Origin: Thermoanaerobaculia bacterium
Lineage (GTDB): Bacteria > Acidobacteriota > Thermoanaerobaculia > Multivoradales > Multivoraceae
DNA: 64,000 nt
Reading direction: 5' to 3'
Assembly: GCA_022826745.1 (NCBI GenBank)
Contig: JAJDUI010000037.1
Location: 1 to 64,000, forward strand
The notes beneath the pieces were generated by a model. That model searched no databases, had not been told where the DNA came from, and saw only the letters and a list, made by a program, of their open reading frames with translations. Numbering within the stretch: position 1 is the first letter of the stretch; each line of letters opens with the position of its first letter. Shown here piece after piece: positions 53,699-61,952 of the stretch. A program made the translations under genes and the position numbers.

Positions 53699-55174
53699 AT
53701 GACCGTACTCATACAGATTCCCACGCCCCTGCGGGGCTTCGCCGACGAACAGGCCGAGGTGGCGGTGGCCGCCGCGACGGTCGGCGAGGCGATGGAGCAG
53801 CTCGTCACCCGCTACGAAGGGCTGCGGCCCCACCTGTTCGGCGACGACGGCAAGCTGCGCACCTTCGTCAACCTGTTCCTGAACGACGAGGACGTGCGCT
53901 ACCTGGAGCGCGAGGCGACGCCGATCAACGGCGACGCGACGCTTGCGATCATCCCGTCGATCGCCGGCGGCGCGGTGGCGGAACCGCCGCCGGCCGCGGC
54001 TCAGTCGACCGCGACACAGTCGACCGCGACCGAGCTGAACCCGGAGGAGATCCTCCGCTACAGCCGCCACCTCATCATGCCGGAGGTCGGTTCCGAGGGG
54101 CAGTTGAAGCTCAAGCAGGCCAAGGTGCTGATGATCGGCACCGGCGGGCTCGGCTCGCCGGTCGGCATGTACCTGGCCGCGGCGGGCGTCGGCCGCCTCG
54201 GCCTGGTCGACTTCGACGTCGTCGACGAATCGAACCTGCACCGGCAGTTGCTGTACAGCAACGCGGACGTCGGCCGGCCCAAGCTCGACGCCGCGGTCGA
54301 ACGCCTGCACGAGGTGAACCCGCACATCGAACTCACGCCGCACCCGGTGCTGCTCGACTCGAGCAACGCGCTCGAGATCTTCGAGGACTACGACGTGATC
54401 GTCGACGGCACGGACAACTTCCCGACCCGCTACCTGGTCAACGACGCCTGCGTCCTGCTCGACAAGCCGAACGTCTACGGGTCGATCTTCCGCTTCGAGG
54501 GCCAGGTGTCCGTGTTCTGGGGCTCCAAGGGTCCCTGCTACCGCTGCCTGTTCGCCGAGCCGCCGCCGCCGGGACTCGTCCCCTCATGCGCCGAGGGCGG
54601 CGTCCTCGGCGTGCTGCCCGGCATCATCGGCAGCCTGCAGGCGAACGAGGTGATCAAGCTGATCATCGGCCAGGGCGATCCCCTGATCGGCCGCCTGCTC
54701 CTGTTCGACGCCCTGCGCATGAGCTTCCGCGAGCTGAAGCTGCGCAAGAACCCGGACTGCCCGATCTGCTCCGAGAACCCGACCCAGACCGAACTGATCG
54801 ACTACGAGCAGTTCTGCGGTGTCCCCGCCGTCGCCGAGGAACCGGCGCTCAACGACCTGATCGACGTGACCCCCAGCCAGGTCCAGTCCTGGATGAACGA
54901 CGGCCGCGATTTCAGCATCCTCGACGTCCGCGGCCCGCAGGAGTACGCGATCTGCCGGATCGACGGTTCGACCCTGATCCCGGTCGCCGAACTCGAAGGC
55001 CGGTTGGAAGAGCTCGATCCCTCGAAGCTCTGGGTCGTCCACTGCCACCACGGCCCGCGGTCGACCCGGGCGACGAACATTCTCCGCGACAACGGCTTCC
55101 AGCAGGCGTACAACCTGGCCGGGGGTATCGATGCGTGGGCGGAGGAAGTGGATCCGTCGTTGCCGCGGTACTGA
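53699..55174 (+). CDS. CysO-like sulfur carrier fused to MoeZ-type activating enzyme and rhodanese
   Basis: A 491-residue three-domain protein. Residues 1-91 are a ubiquitin-fold carrier like mycobacterial CysO (VTIP-like start, FVNLFLNDEDVRYLE, ending IIPSIAGG). A Pro/Ala/Ser/Thr linker at 92-111 contains QSTAT twice. Residues about 113-375 form a MoeB/ThiF E1: ATP loop GTGGLGS (147-153), C297 in VPSCAEGGVLG, zinc cysteines 280, 283, 354 and 357. Residues about 385-491 form a rhodanese domain with C449 in HCHHGPRS. The carrier's GG (90-91) is not C-terminal, so it must be freed or cannot be thiocarboxylated. It is coupled to cysM and mec. Confidence 0.9.
   Translation: MTVLIQIPTPLRGFADEQAEVAVAAATVGEAMEQLVTRYEGLRPHLFGDDGKLRTFVNLFLNDEDVRYLEREATPINGDATLAIIPSIAGGAVAEPPPAAAQSTATQSTATELNPEEILRYSRHLIMPEVGSEGQLKLKQAKVLMIGTGGLGSPVGMYLAAAGVGRLGLVDFDVVDESNLHRQLLYSNADVGRPKLDAAVERLHEVNPHIELTPHPVLLDSSNALEIFEDYDVIVDGTDNFPTRYLVNDACVLLDKPNVYGSIFRFEGQVSVFWGSKGPCYRCLFAEPPPPGLVPSCAEGGVLGVLPGIIGSLQANEVIKLIIGQGDPLIGRLLLFDALRMSFRELKLRKNPDCPICSENPTQTELIDYEQFCGVPAVAEEPALNDLIDVTPSQVQSWMNDGRDFSILDVRGPQEYAICRIDGSTLIPVAELEGRLEELDPSKLWVVHCHHGPRSTRATNILRDNGFQQAYNLAGGIDAWAEEVDPSLPRY
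54002..54031 (+). repeat. 15-base tandem repeat in the carrier-E1 linker
   Basis: Two units (54002-54016 and 54017-54031) differ at one base and encode QSTAT-QSTAT in the flexible linker just after the diglycine. Confidence 0.75.
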
Positions 55175-55183
55175 CGGCTTCGA

Positions 55184-56152
55184 TCAAGCGCCGAGCGCTT
55201 CGAAGCGGGCGTCGCGGTCCTCGACCTGCACCTGGGCACCGGGCAGTGCCTCGACAGCTCGCCGAGGCAGCAGGGCGAGGCCGATAGCGGCGTCGCCGCG
55301 AGGCGACGGGGAGACACTGGTGAGAGTGCCGGCAGACCGGCCGTCGAACTCGATCTCGGCGCCGGTCGCCGGCGTGTGTCCGGCCGCAAGGACGAGCCGG
55401 CACATTTTCCGGGCCGGCTGGCCGCGGTAGTGGATCCGGGCGACGATCTCCTGGCCCAGGTAGCAGCCCTTCTCGTAGTCGACGGCGTTCTCGATGCCGG
55501 TCTCCTGGGGCAGGTTCGAGTCGTTGTAGTCCACGCCCCAGAGGGGGTGGCCGTGTTCGATACGGAGTGCTTCGGTTGCCTCGGTGCCGGCCTGGGGGAT
55601 CCCGGCTTCGGCCAGGTCCTCGGCCATCAGGGGCGCGATCGCGGAGGATTGCCAGAGTGAGAACGCGGGCACCGGGCCGTGGCCCTCGCGCACCAGGCGG
55701 GCCTGGTAGTCGAGGATCTCGACCTGGGCGTGGCTCCAGGGCGCGGTCAGGTCGCGGGCGGCCGTGGCGCCGAGATCGGCCAGGACGTCGGCGCTCTTCG
55801 GCCCGGCGACCCGCACCGAGGCCATGTCGCCGAGGGGCAGGATCTCGACCTGGTCGGTGACGATGTACTTCTCCAGGTGCTCGATGATCGTCCTGCCGCG
55901 GCCCTTCGGGATCTCGAGCCAGAGACGGTCTTCGAACGCCAGCACGGCGGCGCTGGCGAGGATGCGGCCGCGGACGTCGGTGATGAAGCCGAACGCGCCC
56001 CGGCCGGGCTCCAGAACCTCGACCGCCGCAGTGACCATGCCGCCGAAGAACCGTTCGCGATCCGGGCCCATCAGTTCGAGCCGGGATGCCCGCGGCGGCT
56101 CGCACAGGGCGGCCTCGGTGGTCAGCAGTTGATAGTCCCGTTCAAGGCTCAT
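55184..56152 (-). CDS. ygfZ: YgfZ/GcvT-family folate-binding protein
   Basis: A 322-residue tetrahydrofolate-binding protein that supports assembly or repair of Fe-S enzymes such as MiaB in E. coli. The signature KGCYLGQEIVARIHYRG is present, with GCVT-like YNDSNLPQETG before it. ATG 56152 overlaps the stop of the HAD gene. An A-type Fe-S carrier is encoded 1.7 kb away, consistent with a Fe-S role. It converges with the carrier-E1 fusion, only nine bases apart. Confidence 0.88.
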   Translation of the reverse strand: MSLERDYQLLTTEAALCEPPRASRLELMGPDRERFFGGMVTAAVEVLEPGRGAFGFITDVRGRILASAAVLAFEDRLWLEIPKGRGRTIIEHLEKYIVTDQVEILPLGDMASVRVAGPKSADVLADLGATAARDLTAPWSHAQVEILDYQARLVREGHGPVPAFSLWQSSAIAPLMAEDLAEAGIPQAGTEATEALRIEHGHPLWGVDYNDSNLPQETGIENAVDYEKGCYLGQEIVARIHYRGQPARKMCRLVLAAGHTPATGAEIEFDGRSAGTLTSVSPSPRGDAAIGLALLPRRAVEALPGAQVQVEDRDARFEALGA

Positions 56153-56853
56153 GGCGTTCGAAGCGAGGCGCCGTGGCCGTCGAGGAGGATCTCCCGCACC
56201 GAGGCGTGGCGAAGGTCCGGCACGACCCACCGGGCGCCCGCTTGTTCGAGTCGGTGGTCGGGCGTGAAGCCGGTGGCGACCGCCAGCACCGGCACCCCGT
56301 GGGCGTCGCCGCAGGCGATGTCACGCACCGTGTCGCCGATGATGACGACATCGCTCGGCGCCGGCGGCGCGCCGAGGCGCGCCGTGGCCCGGTCGACGGC
56401 CACGGGCACCAGCTCGTTGCGCCGGACGCCGTCCTCGCCGAAGGCGCCGAAGTCGAAGAAGCGGTTCAGGCCGAACGGCTCGAGCTTGGCCCGGGCGCCG
56501 ATCTCCCAGTTGCCCGTGAGCAGGGCGACGCAGGTGTCATCCGCGCCGGCCAGCTCCTCGAGCAGTTCGACGACTCCAGGCAGGAGGCGCATCTGTTCGG
56601 GGTCCAGCCGTTCGAGCAGGTCGCCGTAGTGCGACCGGACCTCGCCCAGGCGGCCTTCGACCTCGTCTCGCGGCAGGCCCGCCTCGGTCATCAGGTCGAT
56701 GACGGCTTCGGTGTCCGTCCTGCCGCCGAAGTCGTAGGCCCGCACGTTGCCCGTCTGGCCGAAGGTCCGCTTGAGCGCACCCATGAAGATGGGCCCGATC
56801 TGAGGGCCGCACCGAACCAGGGTGCCGTCTATGTCGAAGAGCAGAAGGCGCAT
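56149..56853 (-). CDS. HAD-superfamily phosphatase, phosphoglycolate phosphatase-like
   Basis: A 234-residue haloacid-dehalogenase hydrolase. Motif I FDIDGTLVRCG at the N-terminus, motif II LTGNWEIG and motif IV IIGDTVRDIACGDAHG are intact. A helical cap domain lies between about 15 and 85. The family includes phosphoglycolate and nucleotide phosphatases; substrate unknown. It is translationally coupled to ygfZ. Confidence 0.85.
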   Translation of the reverse strand: MRLLLFDIDGTLVRCGPQIGPIFMGALKRTFGQTGNVRAYDFGGRTDTEAVIDLMTEAGLPRDEVEGRLGEVRSHYGDLLERLDPEQMRLLPGVVELLEELAGADDTCVALLTGNWEIGARAKLEPFGLNRFFDFGAFGEDGVRRNELVPVAVDRATARLGAPPAPSDVVIIGDTVRDIACGDAHGVPVLAVATGFTPDHRLEQAGARWVVPDLRHASVREILLDGHGASLRTP

Positions 56854-56923
56854 CGCGTTGCGGTCGTTTCCGAGTAGGCGGGGAGACTATCCGCAGCGCG
56901 GGTGACTGTTAGCCTTCCCCGTC

Positions 56924-57613
56924 TTGATCGTACGGGTGCTGAGCTTCGCGACCGCCTTGGACGCCGTAGGCAGCGCCGAGACGGAACACGACCTTCCGGA
57001 CGGCGCCACGGTCGCCGACCTGGTCGAGCGCCTTACGGCGGCGTACCCGGCTATCGAGCCATTGTGGCCGCGCCTCGCCGTAGCGGTGGACGGCGAGGTG
57101 GCCGCGGACCGTACCGCGCCCCTTCGCGACGGGGCGGAAGTGGCCCTCCTGCCCCCGGTATCGGGCGGCTCGTGCGGCGCCGGCGCCGGCCGTCTCCGCG
57201 ACGGCGCCGTCGACGCGGACACGGTGTCCTCCGTGCGCGCCCGCGTCGAGGACGCCGGCAAGGGAGCCGTCGTCGTCTTCGTCGGCAACGTCCGCAACTC
57301 CTTCGGCGGCCGCCCCGTCGAGCGGATCACCTACTCCGCGTATCCGGCGATGGCGGAGCGGCGTCTCGAACGGATCGTGAACGAACTCGAATCCGCGGAA
57401 CCCGGAACGCGAGTCGAGATCGTCCACGGCCTGGGCACGCTCGAAGTCGGCGACGCCAGCGTCGTCATCGCCACTGCTTCGGCCCATCGCCGTCAGGCCT
57501 ACGACATCAACCGCCTCGCCTTGGAACGCCTCAAAGCCGAAGTCCCCATCTGGAAACGGGAGCACTACGCGGACGGCGCGTCCTCGTGGCGTGAGGAGGA
57601 ACCGCTGGAGTAA
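56924..57613 (+). CDS. moaX: Molybdopterin synthase as a MoaD-MoaE fusion
   Basis: A 229-residue protein joining both subunits of molybdopterin synthase. Residues 1-82 are MoaD, ending LLPPVSGG; residues about 90-229 are MoaE, with VVFVGNVRNSF, ITYSAYPAMAE and the catalytic-lysine block KAEVPIWKREHY. The diglycine (81-82) is internal, as in mycobacterial MoaX, which is known to need cleavage for activity. The TTG start has no ribosome site. The JAMM protease 3.3 kb upstream is a candidate processor. It converges with the Fe-S carrier gene across a MITE-like element. Confidence 0.9.
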   Translation: MIVRVLSFATALDAVGSAETEHDLPDGATVADLVERLTAAYPAIEPLWPRLAVAVDGEVAADRTAPLRDGAEVALLPPVSGGSCGAGAGRLRDGAVDADTVSSVRARVEDAGKGAVVVFVGNVRNSFGGRPVERITYSAYPAMAERRLERIVNELESAEPGTRVEIVHGLGTLEVGDASVVIATASAHRRQAYDINRLALERLKAEVPIWKREHYADGASSWREEEPLE

Positions 57614-57651
57614 GTCCCAACGGCCATCGGCCCGCTCGGCACAGACTTCCA

Positions 57652-57825
57652 GCCAGTCGGGGTAGGAGGGGTCAGGTCCCAGGTGCCTCTGAACGAGCGA
57701 CGGTCAAGGACAGCACAGGATCCGACGCCCAACCGGAGCGAGTGAAGCGGAGTGAGCGCAGCCCCCTGCATCTCCTATCGAGCGCGAACGTCACCTGGGA
57801 GCTGACCCCTCCTGCCCCGACTGGC
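57652..57825. mobile_element. MITE-like element with 34-base inverted ends
   Basis: The ends 57652-57685 and 57792-57825 are inverted copies with two mismatches, beginning GCCAGTCGGGG. The 106-base interior has no credible gene, though it contains GGAGCGAGTGAAGCGGAGTGAG. No clear target duplication was seen. Total length of 174 bases and long inverted ends fit a non-autonomous transposable element; a very strong RNA hairpin acting as a two-way terminator is the alternative. Confidence 0.65.
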
Positions 57826-57842
57826 GGGTGCAACCGCCGCCG

Positions 57843-58232
57843 CTAGACGGCGAACGAGGAGCCGCAGCCGCAGGTGCCGACGGCCTTGGGGTTCGAGAAC
57901 TTGAACCCGGTGCCGGCGACGCCGAGCTGGTAGTCGATCGTCGTGCCCTTGAGGTAGCGGGCGCTGATCGGGTCGACGTAGACCTGCAGGCCCTCGTACT
58001 CGAAGACCTCGTCCGTCTCGCGCTGGTTCGTCTCGAAGTCGAGCGCGTACTCGAAACCGCTGCAGCCGCCGCCGCGGACCGCGACTCGCAGGCCGTGGTC
58101 GGAAGACAGGCCCTCGTCCTCGCGGGTGAGCTTGATCATCCGCACCGCCTTGGCGGTCACGTGCAGTGTCTCCGGCACCTGCGCGGGTGCGGGCGTCGGC
58201 GCCGGCGGGGTGGGGAAGTCGATCTCGGGCAT
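57843..58232 (-). CDS. A-type iron-sulfur carrier (IscA/ErpA/HesB family)
   Basis: A 129-residue protein with the three cluster-binding cysteines C57 (RGGGCSGFEY), C121 and C123 (GTCGCGSSF), spaced as in ErpA and IscA. An N-terminal extension of about 20 residues is Pro/Ala-rich. It delivers Fe-S clusters to client enzymes. It diverges from tdk. Confidence 0.92.
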   Translation of the reverse strand: MPEIDFPTPPAPTPAPAQVPETLHVTAKAVRMIKLTREDEGLSSDHGLRVAVRGGGCSGFEYALDFETNQRETDEVFEYEGLQVYVDPISARYLKGTTIDYQLGVAGTGFKFSNPKAVGTCGCGSSFAV

Positions 58233-58358
58233 CTGTTCAGTGAGGCGCGTAAGGTGCGGCCTCGTTGCCCGAGAGTATCATCGAGGCGTGCTGACCGGGA
58301 CGTTGGAGGGTTCGATGCGGCCCGCCGCGGGCAGCCGCGACGCGACGGGAGAAGGCCC

Positions 58359-58952
58359 GTGATCCGCGAACAGGGCCGGGGCGACGGCGGCTGCATCGAG
58401 GTCATCACCGGCGGCATGTTCTCGGGCAAGAGCGAGGAGCTGCTGCGCCGGCTCCGCCGCGCCCTGATCGCCCGCCAGCGCGTCCAGGTGTTCCGGATCG
58501 TGACGGACACCCGGGATGGCGAGGTCGACGTGCTGACCACCCGGGACAATCGGAGCCTGTCTGCGGAGACGGTGGCTTCCAGCGACGAGATGCGCGAGAA
58601 GCTGACGCTGGGCGTGGAGGTCGTCGGCATCGACGAAGCCCAGTTCTTCGACCGGGGCCTGGTCGACCTGGCGACGAAACTGGCCGACCTGGGTGTGCGG
58701 GTGATCGTCGCTGGGCTCGATCTCGACTTCCGGCGCCGCCCGTTCGGGCCGATTCCCGAGCTGATGGCTATTGCCGAGTACGTCGACAAGATGCACGCGG
58801 TGTGCGTGCGCTGCGGCGCCGCCGCCCAGTACTCGCTGCGGATTGCTGGCGGTGACCAGCAGGTCCTGGTCGGGGACGTGGAGACCTACGAGGCCCGCTG
58901 CCGCCGCTGCTACAGCTCGTCCGAGGAGATCGGCGAAGTCCGCGCCAGTTAG
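58359..58952 (+). CDS. tdk: Thymidine kinase
   Basis: Salvages thymidine to dTMP. It has 197 residues. P-loop GGMFSGKSEELLRR at about 18-31; VVGIDEAQFFD; lasso region LDLDFRRRPFGP; zinc cysteines in CVRCG and CRRC. The GTG start follows GGAGAAGG. Its stop codon overlaps, on the opposite strand, the stop of the hydrolase gene. Confidence 0.94.
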   Translation: MIREQGRGDGGCIEVITGGMFSGKSEELLRRLRRALIARQRVQVFRIVTDTRDGEVDVLTTRDNRSLSAETVASSDEMREKLTLGVEVVGIDEAQFFDRGLVDLATKLADLGVRVIVAGLDLDFRRRPFGPIPELMAIAEYVDKMHAVCVRCGAAAQYSLRIAGGDQQVLVGDVETYEARCRRCYSSSEEIGEVRAS

Positions 58953-59590
58953 CCGGGAAGCAGGCTGTGCAGAGCCTGCCGGATCGTCACGCCGAGCAGC
59001 GGCGAGGACAGGTCGTGGCCGGCGCCAGAGACTTCCAGGCACGCGCCGAGCGAGGGCCAGCGCTTCGGTAGCCGGCGGATCATCGCGTCCGTCGTGAACG
59101 TGTCGAGCTGGCCATAGACCACGGCGACGGGCACCGAGGCGCTGGTCGCGGCATCGAAGTCGTAGTGCGTGAGCGGCGGCGCGATGAGCAGAAGCCCGCC
59201 GGGCGGGTCCTGCGCCGCCTCGGCCTGCGGCAGCCGCCCCATCGTGACGACCGCGCCGAAGGAATAGCCGATACCGATGCGTGGCAGTCGCGGAAAGCGG
59301 CCCCTGAGTTCCTGCTCGCAGGCGGCCAGGTCGTCGGTTTCGCCGCGGCCGGCGTCGTGGCGTCCCGCGCTGCCGCCGGTGCCCCGGAAGTTGAAACGAA
59401 GCGCGGCGCCCCCGAACTCGACCACGGCGTCGGCGGCGGTCGTGACGACGTGGTTGTCCATGTCTCCGCCGTAGAGCGGATGGGGATGCGCCACCGTCGC
59501 GACGAAGGACGGCGTCCCATCCGGCTCGAGCAGTTCGGCCTGGAGCGCCCCGGCGGGGCCCTGCGGTTCGAGAGGGGTGATTCGAGGCAT
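58949..59590 (-). CDS. Alpha/beta hydrolase (COG2945-like)
   Basis: A 213-residue serine hydrolase. AHPHPLYGGDMDNHV near residue 33 and the nucleophile elbow GYSFGAV are typical of this small cytoplasmic hydrolase group. A late GQLDTFT loop and GAGHDLSSP supply the acid and histidine. Substrate unknown. A TATATT sequence (59624-59629, minus strand) 34 bases upstream may be its -10 box. Confidence 0.8.
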   Translation of the reverse strand: MPRITPLEPQGPAGALQAELLEPDGTPSFVATVAHPHPLYGGDMDNHVVTTAADAVVEFGGAALRFNFRGTGGSAGRHDAGRGETDDLAACEQELRGRFPRLPRIGIGYSFGAVVTMGRLPQAEAAQDPPGGLLLIAPPLTHYDFDAATSASVPVAVVYGQLDTFTTDAMIRRLPKRWPSLGACLEVSGAGHDLSSPLLGVTIRQALHSLLPG

Positions 59591-59756
59591 TGGTCTGGCG
59601 TCAAGTCCGCGGAGGAAGCGCGGAATATACTCCTCGCGGCTCCGGATTGACCTTTCCGCAGCGTTGTCGCGGCGCCGGGTCGCTCCGGAGGCCTCGCGAA
59701 ACACTGCCCCCAACGGCCCGTAACTCAGTCCGGACACGCTTCAAGGAGTCCGTTCG

Positions 59757-60446
59757 ATGATCTTCGATCCCATGTACTTCGTCTTTCTCGCGCCTGGCCT
59801 GCTGCTGTCCCTGTGGGCCAGCTTCCGGGTCAAGCGGGCGTTCAAGAAGTACTCCAAGGTGCGCTCTGTCACCGGCATGACGGGCGCCCAGGCGGCGCAG
59901 CGCCTGCTGGCTTACGCCGGCATCACGGACGTCCAGGTGGTCGCCACCCGGGGCCGGCTGTCCGATCACTACAACCCCGTGACGAAGAAGCTCGCCCTGT
60001 CCGAACAGGTGTACGGCTCGAACTCGGTGGCCGCGATCGGCATTGCGTGCCACGAGGCGGGGCACGCCATCCAGCATGCGAAGAACTACGCGCCGCTGTG
60101 GCTTCGGTCGACTCTCGTGCCGATGGCCGGCATCGGCAGCAACATCGGCTACTTCGTCATGTTCTTCGGGCTGATCCTCGGCTCGATGGGGATGTTCCTG
60201 GTCGGCGTCGTCATGTTCTCGGCGGTCGTCCTCTTCCAGCTCGTCACGTTGCCGGTGGAGTTCGACGCCACGGCGCGGGCGAAGCGCCTGGCCGTGGACC
60301 AGGGGCTGATTCTGCAGACGGAGCGTGTGGGGATGGACCGGGTGCTCAACGCGGCCGCGCTGACCTACGTTGCCGCGGCCGTCTCCTCGCTGCTGACGCT
60401 GGCGTACTTCCTGATGCGGGCGGGGCTGCTCGGCGGGCGGGATTAG
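59757..60446 (+). CDS. YugP-family membrane zinc metallopeptidase
   Basis: A 229-residue membrane protein. An N-terminal helix, then the zinc motif HEAGHAIQHAKNY at about 98-110, then three further membrane segments at about 120-165 and 200-222. HYNPVTKKLALSEQVY and LPVEFDATARAKRLA are typical of YugP. AAGGAG precedes the ATG. Substrates unknown. It converges with the phosphomannomutase gene. Confidence 0.88.
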   Translation: MIFDPMYFVFLAPGLLLSLWASFRVKRAFKKYSKVRSVTGMTGAQAAQRLLAYAGITDVQVVATRGRLSDHYNPVTKKLALSEQVYGSNSVAAIGIACHEAGHAIQHAKNYAPLWLRSTLVPMAGIGSNIGYFVMFFGLILGSMGMFLVGVVMFSAVVLFQLVTLPVEFDATARAKRLAVDQGLILQTERVGMDRVLNAAALTYVAAAVSSLLTLAYFLMRAGLLGGRD

Positions 60447-60453
60447 AGGGCCC

Positions 60454-60521
60454 GACACGCGGATGCCGGCCGGAAGGCCGGCGCACCGACAGCCGGATGC
60501 CGGCCAGAAGGCCGGCGCACC
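60454..60521. terminator. Tandem hairpin element, copy C (two 34-base units)
   Basis: Two units (60454-60487 and 60488-60521) match at 31 of 34 positions. Each holds a GCCGGCC-loop-GGCCGGC hairpin with GGAA or AGAA in the loop, followed by GCGCACC. The core AGAAGGCCGGCGCACC resembles AGAAGACCCGCGCACC of elements A and B. It lies between convergent genes. No U-tract follows. Confidence 0.7.
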
Positions 60522-60551
60522 GGCGCACCGACACGCGCGCCCAGTGTGCGA

Positions 60552-61934
60552 CTAGATCGGTTCGCCTAGTTGTGCCGTCAGTTCGGCCTGGCGGGCGGCA
60601 AGCAGCTCCGGGGTGGAGGCTTCCAGGACGAGCCGCAGCAGGGGCTCGGTGTTCGAGGGGCGGACGTTGAACCACCAGTCGTCGAAGTCGATGCGGATGC
60701 CGTCGAGGCGGTCCAGCGTGCCGCCCTGCTCTCCGGCGTAGCGCGCGACGAGGGCCTCCATCGTCCCGTCCTTGTCCTCGACCTCGAAGTTGATCTCGCT
60801 GCTCTTGGCGTAGCGGCGCAGCGGCGCGGTGAGCTCGGAGAACCGCTGGCCGGAGCGCCGGAGCAGGTTGAGCACCGCGACCACGGCGAGGATCGAGCTG
60901 TCGGCGCAGTAGTTCTGGCGGAAGTAGTAGTGGCCGGCGAGTTCGCCGCCGAAGATCGCTCCCGTCCGGCGCATCGTCGCCTTGACGAAGGAGTGGCCGA
61001 CCCGTTCCGGCAGCGGCGTGCCGCCGTGCTCGCGGATGTACTCGGGAACCGCCCGGGAGGAGCGGATGTCGTGGATCACGGCGCCGCCGGACTCGCGCTG
61101 GAGCATCTGGCCGGCGATCAGGGCGGTGACCAGGTCGGAGCCGATCGCTTCGCCGCGTTCGTCGACGAAGGCGGCGCGGTCGCCGTCGCCGTCGAAGCTG
61201 ACGCCCAGGTCGGCCTTCCGTTCGACGACGAGATGGCTCAGGTCGCGCAGGTTCTCCGGCAGCAGCGGGTTCGCTTCGTGGTTCGGGAAGGTGCCGTCCA
61301 GCTCGAAGTAGAGCGGCAGCAACTCCACGCCGCAGGCCTCGAGCAGGGGCCGGTAGATCGTGCCCATACCGTTGGCGGCGTCGGCGGCGAGCAGCAGCTT
61401 CGGAGCCTCAGTCGCCTCGAACGAGCGGTCGAGGAAGGAGAGGACGTGCTCGGCGTACTCCGTCTCGATGCTCTTCGCGTCGACCCGGCCCGGGGTCGCT
61501 GCCGGCGCTGGCTCTTCGCCTAGCGCGTGCCGCTCGATGATCGGGATGCCGTGGTCTCCGGACACCGGCACGGCGCCGGCGAGGCTGAACTTGAGACCGT
61601 TGTACTCGGCGGCGTTGTGGCTGGCCGTGACCTGAATGCCGCCGCCGGCGCCCAGGTGGCCGGTGGCGAAGTAGTTCATCGGCGTCGTGGCGAGGCCGAT
61701 GTCGAGCACGTCGAGACCGGCCGACGTGAGTCCGGCGCAGAGCGCGGCGGAGAGCGGCACGCTGTGGTCGCGCATGTCGCGGCTGACCACGACGGTGCGA
61801 GGCAGGGCCGCGCCCTGGTCGCCCTCGAGCGTGACCAGGCGCTCGAACGCCATGCCGATCCGCCGCGCCAGCTCCTCGTTCAACTGCCCCGGGTAGAGGC
61901 CGCGCACGTCGTACGCCTTGAAGATCCCTGCCAT
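60552..61934 (-). CDS. manB: Phosphomannomutase/phosphoglucomutase
   Basis: An alpha-D-phosphohexomutase of 460 residues interconverting hexose 1- and 6-phosphates. The phosphoserine is S105 in TASHNAAEYNG; metal loop FDGDGDRAAF; sugar-binding GGELAGHYYF; phosphate-binding VRPSNTEP. It can feed GDP-mannose, and so the rmd-like enzyme in this window, as well as glucose-1-phosphate for dTDP-rhamnose. It starts 18 bases after ileS. Confidence 0.92.
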   Translation of the reverse strand: MAGIFKAYDVRGLYPGQLNEELARRIGMAFERLVTLEGDQGAALPRTVVVSRDMRDHSVPLSAALCAGLTSAGLDVLDIGLATTPMNYFATGHLGAGGGIQVTASHNAAEYNGLKFSLAGAVPVSGDHGIPIIERHALGEEPAPAATPGRVDAKSIETEYAEHVLSFLDRSFEATEAPKLLLAADAANGMGTIYRPLLEACGVELLPLYFELDGTFPNHEANPLLPENLRDLSHLVVERKADLGVSFDGDGDRAAFVDERGEAIGSDLVTALIAGQMLQRESGGAVIHDIRSSRAVPEYIREHGGTPLPERVGHSFVKATMRRTGAIFGGELAGHYYFRQNYCADSSILAVVAVLNLLRRSGQRFSELTAPLRRYAKSSEINFEVEDKDGTMEALVARYAGEQGGTLDRLDGIRIDFDDWWFNVRPSNTEPLLRLVLEASTPELLAARQAELTAQLGEPI

Positions 61935-61952
61935 GTCTCCGGTCGCTCCTGC

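Noticed and set aside
59647-59652. TTGACC as a -35 box for the YugP-type gene
   Set aside because: No -10-like sequence is found at a suitable distance.
60454-60521. Short CRISPR-like array
   Set aside because: Only two directly abutting units with no unique spacers; each unit is a hairpin.
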